Shown: positions 12,221 through 22,678, numbered from the stretch's first letter. The stretch: 64,000 nt of DNA from Megaustenia siamemsis (GCA_032433765.1 JAVIAB010000124.1:76626119-76690118); one strand, 5' to 3'. The notes: generated by a model not told the origin, from the letters alone. Program-made: numbers and translations.

Positions 12221-12479
12221 GTGAGTATCACTATTTTTTTTTTTTATCTCCTGGTAACGTTTTGTAAGCCTATATTGTTAGGTGTTTTAATTAGTTTTAA
12301 ATATATGTATTATTCACTTGAAAAAGACGGAAGAAATTTCATTTTATTGATGGAAATTTTAAGTCAAATTAATTCGTCCCGGATTAGGGTTTAAAAAATA
12401 TGGTCACTTTAGATATAAGAGAATCGGTGAATATTTAAGAGAATTAAATATAAAAACGAATGGAAAACAGGAATATACC
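12221..12479 (+). other. Probable 3' flank of the hAT gene
   Basis: AT-rich and non-coding, starting with a T-run at 12233-12245. It lies between the transposase stop and the right inverted-repeat arm. Confidence 0.4.
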
Positions 12480-13530
12480 TTTGGTTCTTTGATTATGGAA
12501 GGTCCCGGTATCACTGCAAACGGATTAAAATCCATAATTGCTCAACCGCCCGTGCCAGTGGAATCATCTGAATTACTAACTCATCTCCCAAACAAAGTAT
12601 ATGTAGTCCCCGTCATAACAGTCTCAGCACACCCCAAAAGACATAAAGCGAAACCGCACAGAAAGTGAACACAACCAACTGTTCCCTGTCATATGATACC
12701 ATCATTCATCCTTAACAATTGGAATATCGAAACATGATCAAAACGGATGAAACACATATCTCACTGTGTGCACAGAGCACCTAAACTCAGGAGCTCCTGC
12801 AACAAGCCGGACTTGGAATATGAGGAAACTGCAACAAGGAACACTTTCGTACATAGCCTTCAATGGTTCCTGCCGCCTATCCACCATATTGACCGAAAGT
12901 TCACGTCCTCCTGAAAATGATGATCGTCATATTTTTAAAATGTATAGCGCTTGATGATGTTAGGACATCGTTTTTGACTCCAATTCCGAACATATAAAAC
13001 GCAGTCGTCGGATTATCCCTGTCGTACATCAAACAACAGACCGTAAGATTAGTGTATAGTCTAGGGATATACGATGAACCACCATGATGACGTAGCACAC
13101 ACAACAATGACTGCGCCCATAGATTCCTGATTACTCTAGTAAATGCTGCCTACAACGACCGAAACACGGTGCAAATTCCCTAAAGAGATGCAACTTCAGC
13201 TGATTTGACGGAGCAATCCACATTAATGAGTTGCAACATGTAAACAACTTGCATCAAACAATTCCAACAACGGTCATTGAACAGCATTCAATGTGACGTA
13301 AACTACAGATCAACTCCAGACGGTGGAAGGCCGGATTTACAACACCTGATTTGTCAAAAAGGAATATTGCCGTGCGTACTGCTCCACTTCATTGGCGCAG
13401 ATGTGCCAAGTAGAACATCATTTTGACTCCAACGCAGAAAATTGCAATGGAGAGCCGAAACCAATCAGACTCCAAATGCAACTTCTGCAGCGATCGAGAA
13501 AACGTGAACTAGTTCCACCATCTTGGAAAC
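12480..13530 (-). repeat. Right arm of the ~1-kb inverted repeat
   Basis: This is the reverse complement of 3965-5015. At its inner end the minus strand still matches hAT coding DNA (GTGATACCGGGACCTTCCAT against GTGATGCCTGGGCTTTCCAT). The likeliest reading is a truncated second hAT copy facing the first. The outer end fades at CCACCATCTT near 13516-13525. Confidence 0.7.
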
Positions 13531-14058
13531 GGAATATACCTGCTGTTGAAGACAACAGAATAAAAAATGAGTTGACCAAGTGATGAGACAGAAAGAATTA
13601 AATGTGGTTTAAGGAGCCATCAAAGCAAACGCTACCAGAATACTAGATCAAAGGGCTGGCTAGGAGAAAGAGTTTATCACTTAGGGCTGGCTAAGAGAAA
13701 TAATTTATCACTTAGCATAAGTGGAATATTATAATTAGGAATTATAACAGCATGAGAGGCCAAGAGAAAAGAAGCTAACGTTATCTCTCCTCGACACTGA
13801 AAAGACTGAAATGAGGGCGAAAAAAGGAAAAAGAAACTGCGTGCGAACAGTAAATATTACGCTCCATCACTTTTCACTTTTCTGAATACGTTTGATATCT
13901 ATCGTCATCTAAAATAATCTCATATCCGTGATAGAAGCGGGTAGTAAATAGTCAAGAAGGTAGACACAATCAACGCATGTAAATATTTCTCTTGATTCTA
14001 TGTTTTATGGCAGCCAGAAACCATGAATTATAAAAAAAAACAAGAAACAATTCTTAAC
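13531..14058. other. Unassigned DNA with a 31-bp tandem pair
   Basis: No gene is seen. At about 13652-13716 a unit GGGCTGGCTAGGAGAAAGAG and its continuation is repeated twice with small changes. Confidence 0.5.
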
Positions 14059-14754
14059 AATCATCATCATCATCGAGTGCTTTCTCCGCAACGAAGGTTG
14101 GCTACCATGGATCGCCAATCTACTCTGTTTCTTGCTTTGATAGTGCAGGCTGGCATAGATTTACTTGTCCATCTTTTGATGTTACTTGTCCATGTTAGTC
14201 TTGGTCTGCCTCTGCCTCTTTTACCTTGTATTTTCCCTTCCAATATTACTTTTAGTATGCTGTTGTGTCTTTTAACATGCCCCAAAAATTTCATTTGTCT
14301 TGTCTTAATTGTATTTAGTAGTTTTCTTTTTATTTTCAGTTGTTTTAAAACTTCATCGTTTGTTTTCTTCCTTTCCATCCATTTCTACCTATTTTTCTAT
14401 ATATCCACATTTCAAAGGCTTCAATTTTCTGTTCTGTTTTCTTGTCTAATGTCCATGTTTCTGCACCATATAGGAATACTGAGAAGATGTAACAGTTTGC
14501 CATTCTTAGTTTCAGCCCTGCTGATATTTTGTTTTGTTGTTAGTATATTTTTCATTTCATTAAACCCCATCAAGGCCAGCTCCTTGTCGTGGGGATGGGG
14601 CTTAACAGTCACCAGGGACTGAAAACCAAGACTGGCCAGGCCTTCCTACACCCGTGCAAGACCACAGTCTGCTCTAGCAATTTTAAGTGCTGAAGTCGGA
14701 GGCAACCAGCCAAAAGGCGCACTACAAAAATCAGGATGCCACGCACTCACGCCA

Positions 14755-15975
14755 ATGGGAAGCATGCCTATAACTGCAAATCGATATGGCACTCGCCCTG
14801 TGATGGACACTCAGGCAGGTGCAGCGCCGGGCCCTCAGCCTCGAAAGGGCCCAACCTATATTACTGGATGTCCTTCTCAATCGCTCTGTGGAGTCAGGGG
14901 GCGAGAGAATAGAGTTACTGGCCAACCCAAAATAAGACCACTCAAAATAATGCACTGGAATGCTGAAGGCATCAACAGCAAAAGAGATGGGTACAGTAAA
15001 AAGATAGAATTAGAAAATATCCTGCATGAAGAACAAGTAAGCATATGCTGTTTGCAGGAAACCCATCTAAACAACGACATAGCCTTGAAGATTAGGGGAT
15101 ACCAGTGCTACCGATCTGACAGGAAAAACAGACAAAAGGGCGGAATACTGACTCTTGTAAGGAACAACATTAATGCATGTCAGATTGAAGTGTATATGGA
15201 TGGGGCGGAATATCAAATACTGCACCTCAGGACAGGAAATACAGACTTCCATCTACTAAACTACTACTGTCCGAGTGACCGCCCACTAGCACTAGACACA
15301 ATTACATTAAAAGAAAGAATAATTGTATGTGGAGACTTTAACAGCCATTCACAGAGCTGGGGCTATGAAGATATGGACAAGAGAGGTGAAGAACTTGAAA
15401 ATTGGCAGGATGACAATGGGCTTATACTATTAAACCAGGCAACAGATCCACCAACATTCTATTCCAGATCATGGCATACCACATCTACACCAGACCTTGC
15501 TTTCCATTCACCAGACCTGGATTGGAATATCACACGTATTGTTGGGAAACAACTTGGAGGCAGCGACCACCGACCTGTCTTTTTAGTGGTGCAAAATGAG
15601 GCCGTCAGGGAGAGCAGCACTCTCTCCAGATGGAATTACAAAAAGGCAGACTGGAAAATGTATCAACATTACACCAGTGTACTGACTAAAGATCTAAATA
15701 CAGACAGAGACATCAACAAAATAGTTGATGAATTCAGTAGACTAATAATACAAGCTGCCAGTGAAACAATACCCAGAGGGGCACGGAAACACTACAAACC
15801 ATACTGGAATAGTGAACTAGAGCAACTGCACAATGACATGGAAACATCTCGAAAACAAGCAGAAAATAACCCTGCCAGGAACACCACAATAACTATCAGC
15901 ATGCTAAAGCCAAATTTCAATGGGCTAAACTACAAGCCAGACGGAGAAGTTGGAAAGAGAAAACAGAGTACATGA
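14755..15975 (+). CDS. LINE apurinic-type endonuclease domain
   Basis: This open frame has about 406 codons, starting ATG-GGA-AGC at 14755; other ATGs lie just downstream. After ~60 low-complexity residues come the endonuclease motifs: HWNAEGINSKRDG (Asn), CCLQETHLNND (Glu), VCGDFNSHSQSWG (Asp/Asn), TPDLAFHSPDLDW and GGSDHRPVF (Asp/His). The enzyme nicks target DNA to prime reverse transcription. Near residue 370 a single-base deletion (around 15870, in ATAACCCTGCCAGG) shifts the frame, so the last ~35 residues are out of register and the frame stops at 15975. Family members would be expected to run on into the RT. Confidence 0.85.
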   Translation: MGSMPITANRYGTRPVMDTQAGAAPGPQPRKGPTYITGCPSQSLCGVRGRENRVTGQPKIRPLKIMHWNAEGINSKRDGYSKKIELENILHEEQVSICCLQETHLNNDIALKIRGYQCYRSDRKNRQKGGILTLVRNNINACQIEVYMDGAEYQILHLRTGNTDFHLLNYYCPSDRPLALDTITLKERIIVCGDFNSHSQSWGYEDMDKRGEELENWQDDNGLILLNQATDPPTFYSRSWHTTSTPDLAFHSPDLDWNITRIVGKQLGGSDHRPVFLVVQNEAVRESSTLSRWNYKKADWKMYQHYTSVLTKDLNTDRDINKIVDEFSRLIIQAASETIPRGARKHYKPYWNSELEQLHNDMETSRKQAENNPARNTTITISMLKPNFNGLNYKPDGEVGKRKQST

Positions 15976-18587
15976 ATCTAGAACGAGACACAAGAAAAGT
16001 GTGGAAGCTTGTAAAACAGCTGAATGATGAGGGTACAGAAGGGAACACAAAAATTACACTGAAGAAGGATGGAAACATTCTAACAGGTAAACATGCAGCA
16101 AATCACTTTGCAGACTCCTTTGCAAATGACAACAATATTGAAATTAGCCTAGAGAAACGTCAAGAGACCCGTCTAAAACAACAAAATGCAAGACAAGAAG
16201 AGACTGCACATGAAGTCATGGAAATACCCATTACACAAAGAGAGCTAGAGCTGGCAATATCCAAATTAAAAATGAAAAAGTCACCAGGTAGTGATGGAGT
16301 GTCTAATGAAATGATTAAGAACTTGGGAACTGCAGCTAAAGCAAAACTACTGCAGATCTACAACATTTGCTGGATCACAGGTAAAGTGCCACAGGCATGG
16401 AGAGAAGCAATTATGATACCATTACTAAAGCCAGGAAAAGATGGTTCAATGACATCCAGCTATAGACCAATCAGCCTTACAAGCTGTTTGTGTAAAACAA
16501 TGGAACGTATAATCAATCTCAGACTGCAGTGGTACCTGGAAAGTGAAAATCTCCTTGTCCCACAACAAGCAGGCTTTAGACAGTGTTACTCTACCGAAGA
16601 TCAGGCAACCTATCTTTCCCAGGAAATTGAGGATGCGTTTCAAGAAAAGAAACTGGTACTAGCAGCATGGATAGACCTAAAGAAAGCATTTGATAAGGTA
16701 TGGAAGGAAGGGCTTTTGAAGAAACTGAGAAATTATGGAGTAAATGGCAGGATGTACAAATGGGTCAAAGCATACCTGCATAACAGGAGAGCCAGAGTGC
16801 AACTGGATGGTCTTAAGAGTAAGAAGGTCTTACTGCGCCAGGGCGTTCCACAGGGAGGGGTACTATCTCCAACACTTTTTCTGATCTACATCAATGACCT
16901 AGTTACTGAACTACCACATGGTATCAAAGTGGCAATGTATGCAGATGACTTGGTAATGTGGTGCACAGAGGAGTATGCAACAGTGGCCTCCAAATTGTTA
17001 CAAAGAGCTATGAATGCACTGAATTCATGGACAAATAGATGGTGTATCAGCATCAATACAGACAAATGCAGTACTACACTTTTCACTCTTTCCCCAAAAC
17101 AAAAAGCAGGAGCCATCTATATAAACAATGAGCCTGTGAAAGAAGACATACAGGCTACGTATCTCGGAGTTACATTTGATAACAAACTATCTTGGAAACA
17201 GCAGATAAATAAGGCAACCCAAAAAGCAAGGAGAAAATTGGCTATTCTAAGAAAGCTGTGTGGAACTACGTGGGGTGCGAGTGGGAAAATACTCAGTAAA
17301 GTTTACCAACAGAGTATACGCCCACATTTAGAATATGGATCATCTGCATGGTGTTCAGCATCAAACACCACACTTCAAGAACTGGATAAAGTACAAAACC
17401 AGGCACTTAGGGTCATCACAGGAGCAATGAAATCAACACCAATATTAGAGATGGAGAAATTGTGGAGGATACCAGCACTGAGAGAACGGAGGGACACAAA
17501 GGTGCTGATACAGGCAGAAAAATTTGCTTGCATGCCGAGACATCCAATGAAGGACCGATTCCAAAATCTTGCATTGGGACGACTTAAGAGAAGCAGTTTT
17601 ATCCACCAAGCCAAGCGTATTAGTAGACAAACACCAGACATGCCAAGAGCTGTTAACCCCCTACTGCCCATACCAGAACAGACTCCCTGGACAGAGGAAT
17701 CTGGATTATCAGTTCAAATACGGACAGAAGTGAAAGGAATAGTTGATAAAGAGGAACAGAATAGTCTACAGCGAAAAACAATAACTCTCAGTTTCCTGGA
17801 TGAAGAATACCCACAAGACCTATGGATTCGTGTGTATACAGATGGATCAGCACAGAATGCAGTAAAAAATGGGGGAGCAGGTGCATATATAGAATACCCA
17901 AATAACACTAGGGATATGAATAAAATAGCAACAGGGAAATATTGTCACAATTATGATGCAGAAATACAAGCAATAAAGTTAGCAATAGAAAAACTGCTGA
18001 ACATTAATCTTAGCCCGCAGCCTGTAGTGTTTTTGACAGATGCAAGATCAGTACTCCAGGCACTACAATCCAGAAAATTACCACATCTGCAGACCTTATT
18101 GACTGAACTCTGCAAGCACCACAGGGTTGCCCTGCAGTGGATCCCATCTCACTGTGGAATACCAGGAAATGAGAAAGCAGATCAGTTGGCAAAGGAAGGT
18201 TCAACAGGCACACAACTAGATACACCTGTTACATACCATCATAAGAAACAGATAATCAAATCAATCAGAGGACCACAAGCCCCAAATCAGGATGCCTTTT
18301 ATAATATGAATAGATATGAACAAGTTATCATTATACGTCTCAGAACAGGACACAATCGACTCCATAGTCACATGTATACAAAATTCAAGATCGGCACCTC
18401 AACTACTTGTACATGTGGACAGGCGCCCCAGACTGCTGAACACATACTTCAAGACTGCACTGAATATAGTAGACTGAGGAAAATCCATTGGCCCATAGAT
18501 ACAACACTACAGACAAAACTATATGGGCCACTGCAAGAATTACAAAAGACAGTAACATTTATACAGGAAACGACATTGCAGATATAG
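15972..18587 (+). CDS. LINE reverse transcriptase-RNase H polyprotein
   Basis: This open frame of 871 codons overlaps the end of the endonuclease frame by four bases because of the frameshift upstream. RT motifs are SPGSDGVSNEMIK (~108), AAWIDLKKAFDKVW (~230), RQGVPQGGVLSPTLF (~290), AMYADDLVMW (~320) and YLGVTFDNKLSW (~400). RNase H motifs are VYTDGSAQN (~620), NYDAEIQAIKLAI (~660), FLTDARSVLQAL (~685) and WIPSHCGIPGNEKADQLA (~725). A Cys/His cluster CTCGQAPQTAEHILQDC lies near the C terminus. All catalytic acidic residues I can identify are present. It copies the element's RNA into DNA at the nicked target and degrades the RNA template. The annotated ATG is simply the first in frame, and the true product probably begins in the endonuclease. 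Confidence 0.9.
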   Translation: MNLERDTRKVWKLVKQLNDEGTEGNTKITLKKDGNILTGKHAANHFADSFANDNNIEISLEKRQETRLKQQNARQEETAHEVMEIPITQRELELAISKLKMKKSPGSDGVSNEMIKNLGTAAKAKLLQIYNICWITGKVPQAWREAIMIPLLKPGKDGSMTSSYRPISLTSCLCKTMERIINLRLQWYLESENLLVPQQAGFRQCYSTEDQATYLSQEIEDAFQEKKLVLAAWIDLKKAFDKVWKEGLLKKLRNYGVNGRMYKWVKAYLHNRRARVQLDGLKSKKVLLRQGVPQGGVLSPTLFLIYINDLVTELPHGIKVAMYADDLVMWCTEEYATVASKLLQRAMNALNSWTNRWCISINTDKCSTTLFTLSPKQKAGAIYINNEPVKEDIQATYLGVTFDNKLSWKQQINKATQKARRKLAILRKLCGTTWGASGKILSKVYQQSIRPHLEYGSSAWCSASNTTLQELDKVQNQALRVITGAMKSTPILEMEKLWRIPALRERRDTKVLIQAEKFACMPRHPMKDRFQNLALGRLKRSSFIHQAKRISRQTPDMPRAVNPLLPIPEQTPWTEESGLSVQIRTEVKGIVDKEEQNSLQRKTITLSFLDEEYPQDLWIRVYTDGSAQNAVKNGGAGAYIEYPNNTRDMNKIATGKYCHNYDAEIQAIKLAIEKLLNINLSPQPVVFLTDARSVLQALQSRKLPHLQTLLTELCKHHRVALQWIPSHCGIPGNEKADQLAKEGSTGTQLDTPVTYHHKKQIIKSIRGPQAPNQDAFYNMNRYEQVIIIRLRTGHNRLHSHMYTKFKIGTSTTCTCGQAPQTAEHILQDCTEYSRLRKIHWPIDTTLQTKLYGPLQELQKTVTFIQETTLQI

Positions 18588-18722
18588 ACAATGCTTCAGG
18601 CGAACGAAAGATAGATAGATAGATTTCATTAAAATTACTTTTTGCCATACCTATTCTTTTGTTTATTTTAATTTTACATTTTCCAACATTGGTTATAGTA
18701 TGTGCCAGGTAGTTGTAGCTCT

Positions 18723-18979
18723 TCTTAAAAAACGAGTCTTAAATGCTAGAATGGGCGAAAGTATACAGACAATCCTGAGAAAATGGTTACTTTCTGTGAG
18801 ACTGGGTGAAGTGGAGATCTTGTGTAAGACTATGAGGCTTAGAATTCTAGGAAGAAATATTTCAGGGGTTTTCGTGAATTACTGACAAAAGAAAACATCT
18901 GATGCACTATTTCAGCTAATAAATAAGCACTATGACTATCGATAACATCTTAATTTATATTGTTGAATGTAAACATGGT

Positions 18980-19011
<32 letters not shown>
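18723..19011. other. Unassigned DNA with poly-A run
   Basis: No gene is recognised. A short open stretch at 18700-18885 has no recognisable motif. A run of about 26 A at ~18988-19011 abuts the next LINE fragment and could be a retroposon tail. Confidence 0.45.
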
Positions 19012-19014
<3 letters not shown>

Positions 19015-19925
19015 AGTATATTAGATGAGAGATCACAACAGCTAGGACTAAAGATTAATAGAGATAAGACCAATATTATGAGAATTAATGCAGTTGGCAA
19101 TAACCATATAAAACTAGGAGAAATACCTCTACTAGACGTACAATCTTATATATATCTAATATAGTAATATAGATAAAGAGGGAGGAACAGAAAATGATAC
19201 CAAAATAAGGATATCAAAAGCAAGAGGAGCTTTCATTGCACTGGGAAACATATGGAAATCCAAAGAAATTAGGCTAAATACAAAAATAAACCATCAAGGG
19301 CGTTCTTCTCGAGAATGTATGGGAAAAGACCAAGAGGAAGACCCAGAAGAAGATGGATAGATGCAGTGACAGAGACATGTAACAACAAAGGAAAATCACT
19401 AATTCAGACAATTCGAGCAGCACAAGAACGACAAATGATATAAATCACGACACCTTTTAGGTATCAGTGAAAGAGAAAAGAAGAAGAAGACAAAAATAAA
19501 AATTTTCAACTCAAATGTTAAGTCGGTCCTATTATATGGCTGTGAAACATGGAGAATGACAAAATTGACAATCACGAAAGTACAGACTTTCATTAATGGA
19601 TGCTTGCGCAGAATAAAGGGATGGAAATGGCAGGACAAAGTCACTAACGTGGAATTATGGAAATGTACCGGTCAAATACCAGTGGATAAAGAGATACAGC
19701 GAAGACGATGGCGATGGATAGGACACACACTACGGAAGCCAACTGAGAGTATTACACAACAGGCCCTTTTTTGGAATCCCCAGGGGAAAAGACAAAGAGG
19801 AGACCAAGGAATTCTTGGAGAAGACAGATAGAAGCAGAGATGAAGATGATGGGGAAGACATGGAATGATCTTAAAAGAATGGCAAAAAACAGAACGACTT
19901 GGAAAGTGTTTAGTTCAAATTTGTG
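19012..19925 (+). mobile_element. LINE 3' fragment of a second family, itself interrupted
   Basis: Readable pieces are ILDERSQQLGLKINRDKTNIM near 19018-19081, then VLLYGCETWRMTK near 19523-19562. FINGCLRRIKGWKWQDKVTN, RRRWRWIGHTLRKP and NPQGKRQRGDQG follow up to ~19830. These are the region after the RT active site and the C-terminal domain of an endonuclease-RT LINE. Between ~19287 and ~19490 a different LINE end (RPRGRPRRRWIDAVTE) is inserted, because the text either side (AAATACAAAAATAAA / ACAAAAATAAAAATTTTC) reads on when it is skipped. Confidence 0.7.
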
Positions 19926-20494
19926 TCATCTATCAATTACGTAAAGCTTTTACCAAACCTCTTTTTTCTATTTTTTTCTTTTCAATTCTCCCTCACATTT
20001 AGCTTTACTGCAGCTTCGCATTGTATGCATTCACTTGCATTTCTTTGCCTTAACTTCTCACACGGATAGAACATTCTTTGCAAATAAAGACATTTAGTAC
20101 ACTGACGATTAGTCCATGTCTACCTACATGCTTTTTTTTTTTTAAATTACACAAAGTTTAAGGACTGGAACTCTTTCATTCCTTTCAATAAAACTAGAAA
20201 ATGTCAATGTAATATACCATGCCTTTTAGGCTCTTGTTTACTTACAATTTGATTATTGTTGTCAGTGTTCATAATGTGCCTTGAACCGTTCCGGGTGAAA
20301 ACAGTTATATATCACTCATTTAAAAAAAATGCCGCCCGTAATGCAGTATTAATGGGAAGAATACAGTGTTTATATATTATATAGTGCTATTGGAAAGTTA
20401 CATATACTTGATGTAATACTGCAGCCAACATGGTTTGCGTAGTAAACATGGATTGAGGGCAGTCGTACACAAGAGCTATTTTTTTTAATGGTAT
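19926..20494. other. Non-coding, AT-rich
   Basis: No gene or recognisable element is seen apart from short A/T runs. Confidence 0.5.
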
Positions 20495-21016
20495 AAAAAA
20501 AACCCCACAGAAATAAAAAGCAGAAAAGCTCAGGCTAGAATAGCATTTCAAAAAATGAAAAATGTATTGTGCAAGTCTATGTCATTAGAAGTGAGAAAGA
20601 GAGTTCAGTGGTGCTATATAGAGCCAGTTCTGATCCATGTAATCGAATTATAGGCAGTAGACAAACAAATGAAAAGACAATTAGAGGTCACAGAGATGGG
20701 ATGTCTCAGAAGAATGTTCAGAGTTCCCTGGACAGCTAAAAAGATAAATGAGGAAATTCTCAAAGAGACCAACACAAAGAGGAAGCTCCTAAAACAAAGA
20801 AACAATCAACATTTTTCTGGCACATAATGGAAAGAGGAAAGTTTGAATACTTAGGAAAACTGGCAAAATAGAGGGAAAGAGAGATCGCGGACAGCAAAGA
20901 GAAGATATTGTATAGCTTAGTGTCATGGCACGGAAAACAGTCAACAGAATTGATATGAGGCTACTTATGTGTAAAAAATTGTGGAAGGATATGATCGACA
21001 GCGCCAACCGATATGA

Positions 21017-21019
<3 letters not shown>
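20495..21019 (+). mobile_element. RTE-like LINE 3' end, interrupted by unit A
   Basis: It matches the copy at 23680-24505 closely: ACAGAAATAAAAAGCAGAA, CTATATAGAGCCAGTTCTGA, GAAAACAGTCAACA and GCCAACCGATATGACAT. The normal CACATGATGATGAT tail is replaced at 21019 by the CT repeat of unit A. The text after unit A (ATAAAGATGATT at 22679) may be its remaining tail. Many stops and shifts are present. Confidence 0.75.
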
Positions 21020-21071
<52 letters not shown>

Positions 21072-21073
<2 letters not shown>

Positions 21074-21420
21074 GATCATGGCTCAATCAGAGCAGGATTC
21101 CAGACTCTCACACGAAGTCAGCCGTCAGGTTAAGTATGTTGATCGCTCCCACAGACAGAACATCACAATTAGAGTCTGCCAGATCCACTCCGATTGAACA
21201 CCCGTTAAAACGTTGCACTGTGTTCTGCGCCAGTGGCCCAGTGCATCCGATTTTAGCCAGCATTTTATTCAGGTTTGCATTCCTTAGCCTTCCATTGTCC
21301 CCAATCTTCCTGCAAGGCAGCAGATGATCTTTTCTGTAGGGGTATTCTGCCCTTAGATGGTCGACCTTCACAGGTTTACGAGCACCATCTGCCCGAGTCA
21401 CTAGAGGTAACTAAGACAGA
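21072..21420 (-). repeat. Common 3' module of units A and B
   Basis: This is the reverse complement of 42890-43205, with shared blocks such as TGCACTGGGCCACTGGCGCA, CAGAACACAGTGCAACGTTTTAAC, GGAAGATTGGGGACAA and GAGTCTGGAATCC. The minus strand is open for ~98 codons (21108-21401) and the sister copy is open over the matching part (NLNKMLAxIGCTGPLAQNTVQ). An ancestral coding segment is possible but no domain is recognised. Confidence 0.7.
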
Positions 21421-21424
21421 CATG

Positions 21425-21848
21425 CACACACACAGATATGAGATGTTACTATCACAGACATGCACACAGCGATACGAGGCATGACTAACACTGACACACA
21501 CCAAGATATATGACACATGCCTAACATAAACATGCGCACAAAGATATGAGATGTGACTAACATTGCCATGCACACACAAGGATATGAGATGTGACATACA
21601 CAGACATGCACACACAAAGATATGACATATATGACTAACATAAACATGCACACACAGATATGAGATATCACCAACCCAGACATGCACACACAAAGATATG
21701 ACACGTGACTAACATAGATACACACTAAGATATGAGATATGACAAAACACAGACTCTCATAAAGATATGAGACATGATTAACACGGACACACCAAGATAT
21801 GAGATATGACTAACATGACACACACCAAGATATGAGCCATGGCCAGCA

Positions 21849-21887
<39 letters not shown>

Positions 21888-22050
21888 GCACGCACGCACA
21901 CACACACACACACACACACACAAGCTAAGATATGAGCCATGGCTAGCACAGAAACACATCAAGATATGAGCCATGGCTTCACGGAAAAAAACACCAAGAA
22001 ATGAACCATGTCTGGCACAGAAACACATTAAGGTATCCATATGCTTGGGT
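21425..22050. repeat. ~34-bp minisatellite of unit A with CA/CGCA microsatellite
   Basis: Units of the type AGATATGAGACATGACTAAC + ACAGACACACACCA are repeated with variation. A pure dinucleotide stretch (CA with some CGCA) lies at ~21849-21922. The reverse complement is the minisatellite of unit B (41936-42885). Open frames across it (MCVHVCVSHISYLC-like) are repeat artefacts. Confidence 0.85.
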
Positions 22051-22059
22051 GTGTTGCAT

Positions 22060-22670
22060 CAGCAGACTCTTCTTAACGTGGGAATCATCGACATACGAGA
22101 CGCAGGCCCCGATTAACTGTTCACAGGTTTCCTTGAAACAGTTGTCCGGAGATTTGAGAGTGCAGTCTGACTCGTAGAACGTTTCATTGCATGTACAGTT
22201 CCCGTTGACTGTACACAGATGTCGTTGAAACAGTTGTCCGGACATCTGAGAGTGCAGTCTTACCCGTAGTACGTTTCCTTGCACGTACAGTCTGCACTTT
22301 CCGGGTCACATATGATGTCACAGCCATCAGAACACGTCTGTTTCCACTGTAGCCCAATATTACCATCGGGACAAGTGTCATTACATGTGTAGCCAGGATG
22401 TTTACATTGTAGGCATTTTCTGGATTTTTCCTCACAAAAAGGACAAACACTGAGACAAGACCCGGAGCAGTCGTGTCCATAGATCCCATGTGAACAGATG
22501 CCGTGACACGTACCGATTATGACGTTGCAGCCTTTGCAACACCCACTGCACGAAACGACCAAGAATGCCCGTCCTGAACATAGGTGTCTGTAAATGTTTG
22601 CACCTCACACACCGTCAGTGCACTGTCGGCCTGCGAAATGGTCGATGAGAACTCAATCTTGTGTGCCATT
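22060..22670 (-). pseudogene. Captured fragment of an EGF-repeat (MEGF/fucolectin-type) gene
   Basis: The minus strand begins with a lectin/discoidin-like end (SALTVCEVQTFTD). It then reads Cys-rich EGF repeats: CHGICSHGIYGHDCSGSC, CKHPGYTCNDTCPDGN, CDIICDPESADCTCKETYYG, and a second CTCNETFYESDCTLKSPDNC. The order of a galactose/fucose-binding domain followed by laminin-type EGF repeats is common in molluscan multiple-EGF receptors. A frameshift near 22270 (within a duplicated repeat) and absence of flanking exons make this a non-functional piece. No intron is evident in ~600 bp, which fits a processed-RNA origin but does not prove it. Confidence 0.7.
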
Positions 22671-22678
22671 TATGACAT

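Larger units (their letters stand above)
14565..18623 (+). mobile_element. ~4.06-kb EN-RT-RNase H LINE, nearly intact, with 10-bp target duplication
   Basis: The element is bounded by the direct repeat TTTCATTAAA at 14555-14564 and 18624-18633. It has a short leader, an endonuclease frame (14755-15975), an RT-RNase H frame (15972-18587) and a GATA-unit tail at ~18609-18623. The only evident lesion is a one-base deletion near 15870 that separates the two frames. The intact RT-RNase H frame, intact target duplication and near identity with 7528-11579 point to recent activity of the family. It sits inside a minus-strand RTE-like LINE. Confidence 0.92.
14059..18722 (-). mobile_element. RTE-like LINE (minus), split by the plus-strand I-like LINE
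   Basis: The two parts are 14059-14564 and 18634-18722. Read on the minus strand, 18722-18634 (ACATACTATAACCAATG... ATAGGTATGGCAAAAAG) continues into 14564-14059 (ATACTAACAACAAAACAAAA... KFLGHVKRHNSILK, GRPRLTWTSNIKRW). The same sequence is continuous in the copy at 38537-43632 (around 40915-41040). It ends in an ATC/GAT tail at 14059-14074. The copy is 5'-truncated at ~18722 and dead, and is older than the LINE inserted in it. Confidence 0.85.
21020..22670 (-). mobile_element. Mobile unit A: gene-fragment cargo + minisatellite + common 3' module + (AG)n
   Basis: Read on the minus strand, the order is: a coding fragment of an EGF-repeat gene (22670-~22060), a ~34-bp minisatellite (~22050-21425), a ~345-bp module (21420-21072), and a dinucleotide tract (TC on plus, AG on minus) at 21020-21071. 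The ends are flanked by TATGACAT at 21012-21019 and 22671-22678, a likely 8-bp target duplication. The minisatellite, module and AG tail also occur in unit B at 41105-43225, next to a different gene fragment. I know no named family with this layout. Its placement as a retroposon rests on the tail and target duplications. Confidence 0.7.

Noticed and set aside
14023..14622. 199-codon plus-strand hydrophobic frame
   Set aside because: Complement of the RTE-like LINE C-terminal coding region and start of the next LINE; AT-rich antisense explains the hydrophobicity.
21410..22040. Cys/Val-rich frames (MCVHVCVSHISYLC-type) as a secreted Cys-rich peptide family
   Set aside because: They follow the minisatellite of unit A and its mirror in unit B, on either strand, without signal peptide or stable frame.
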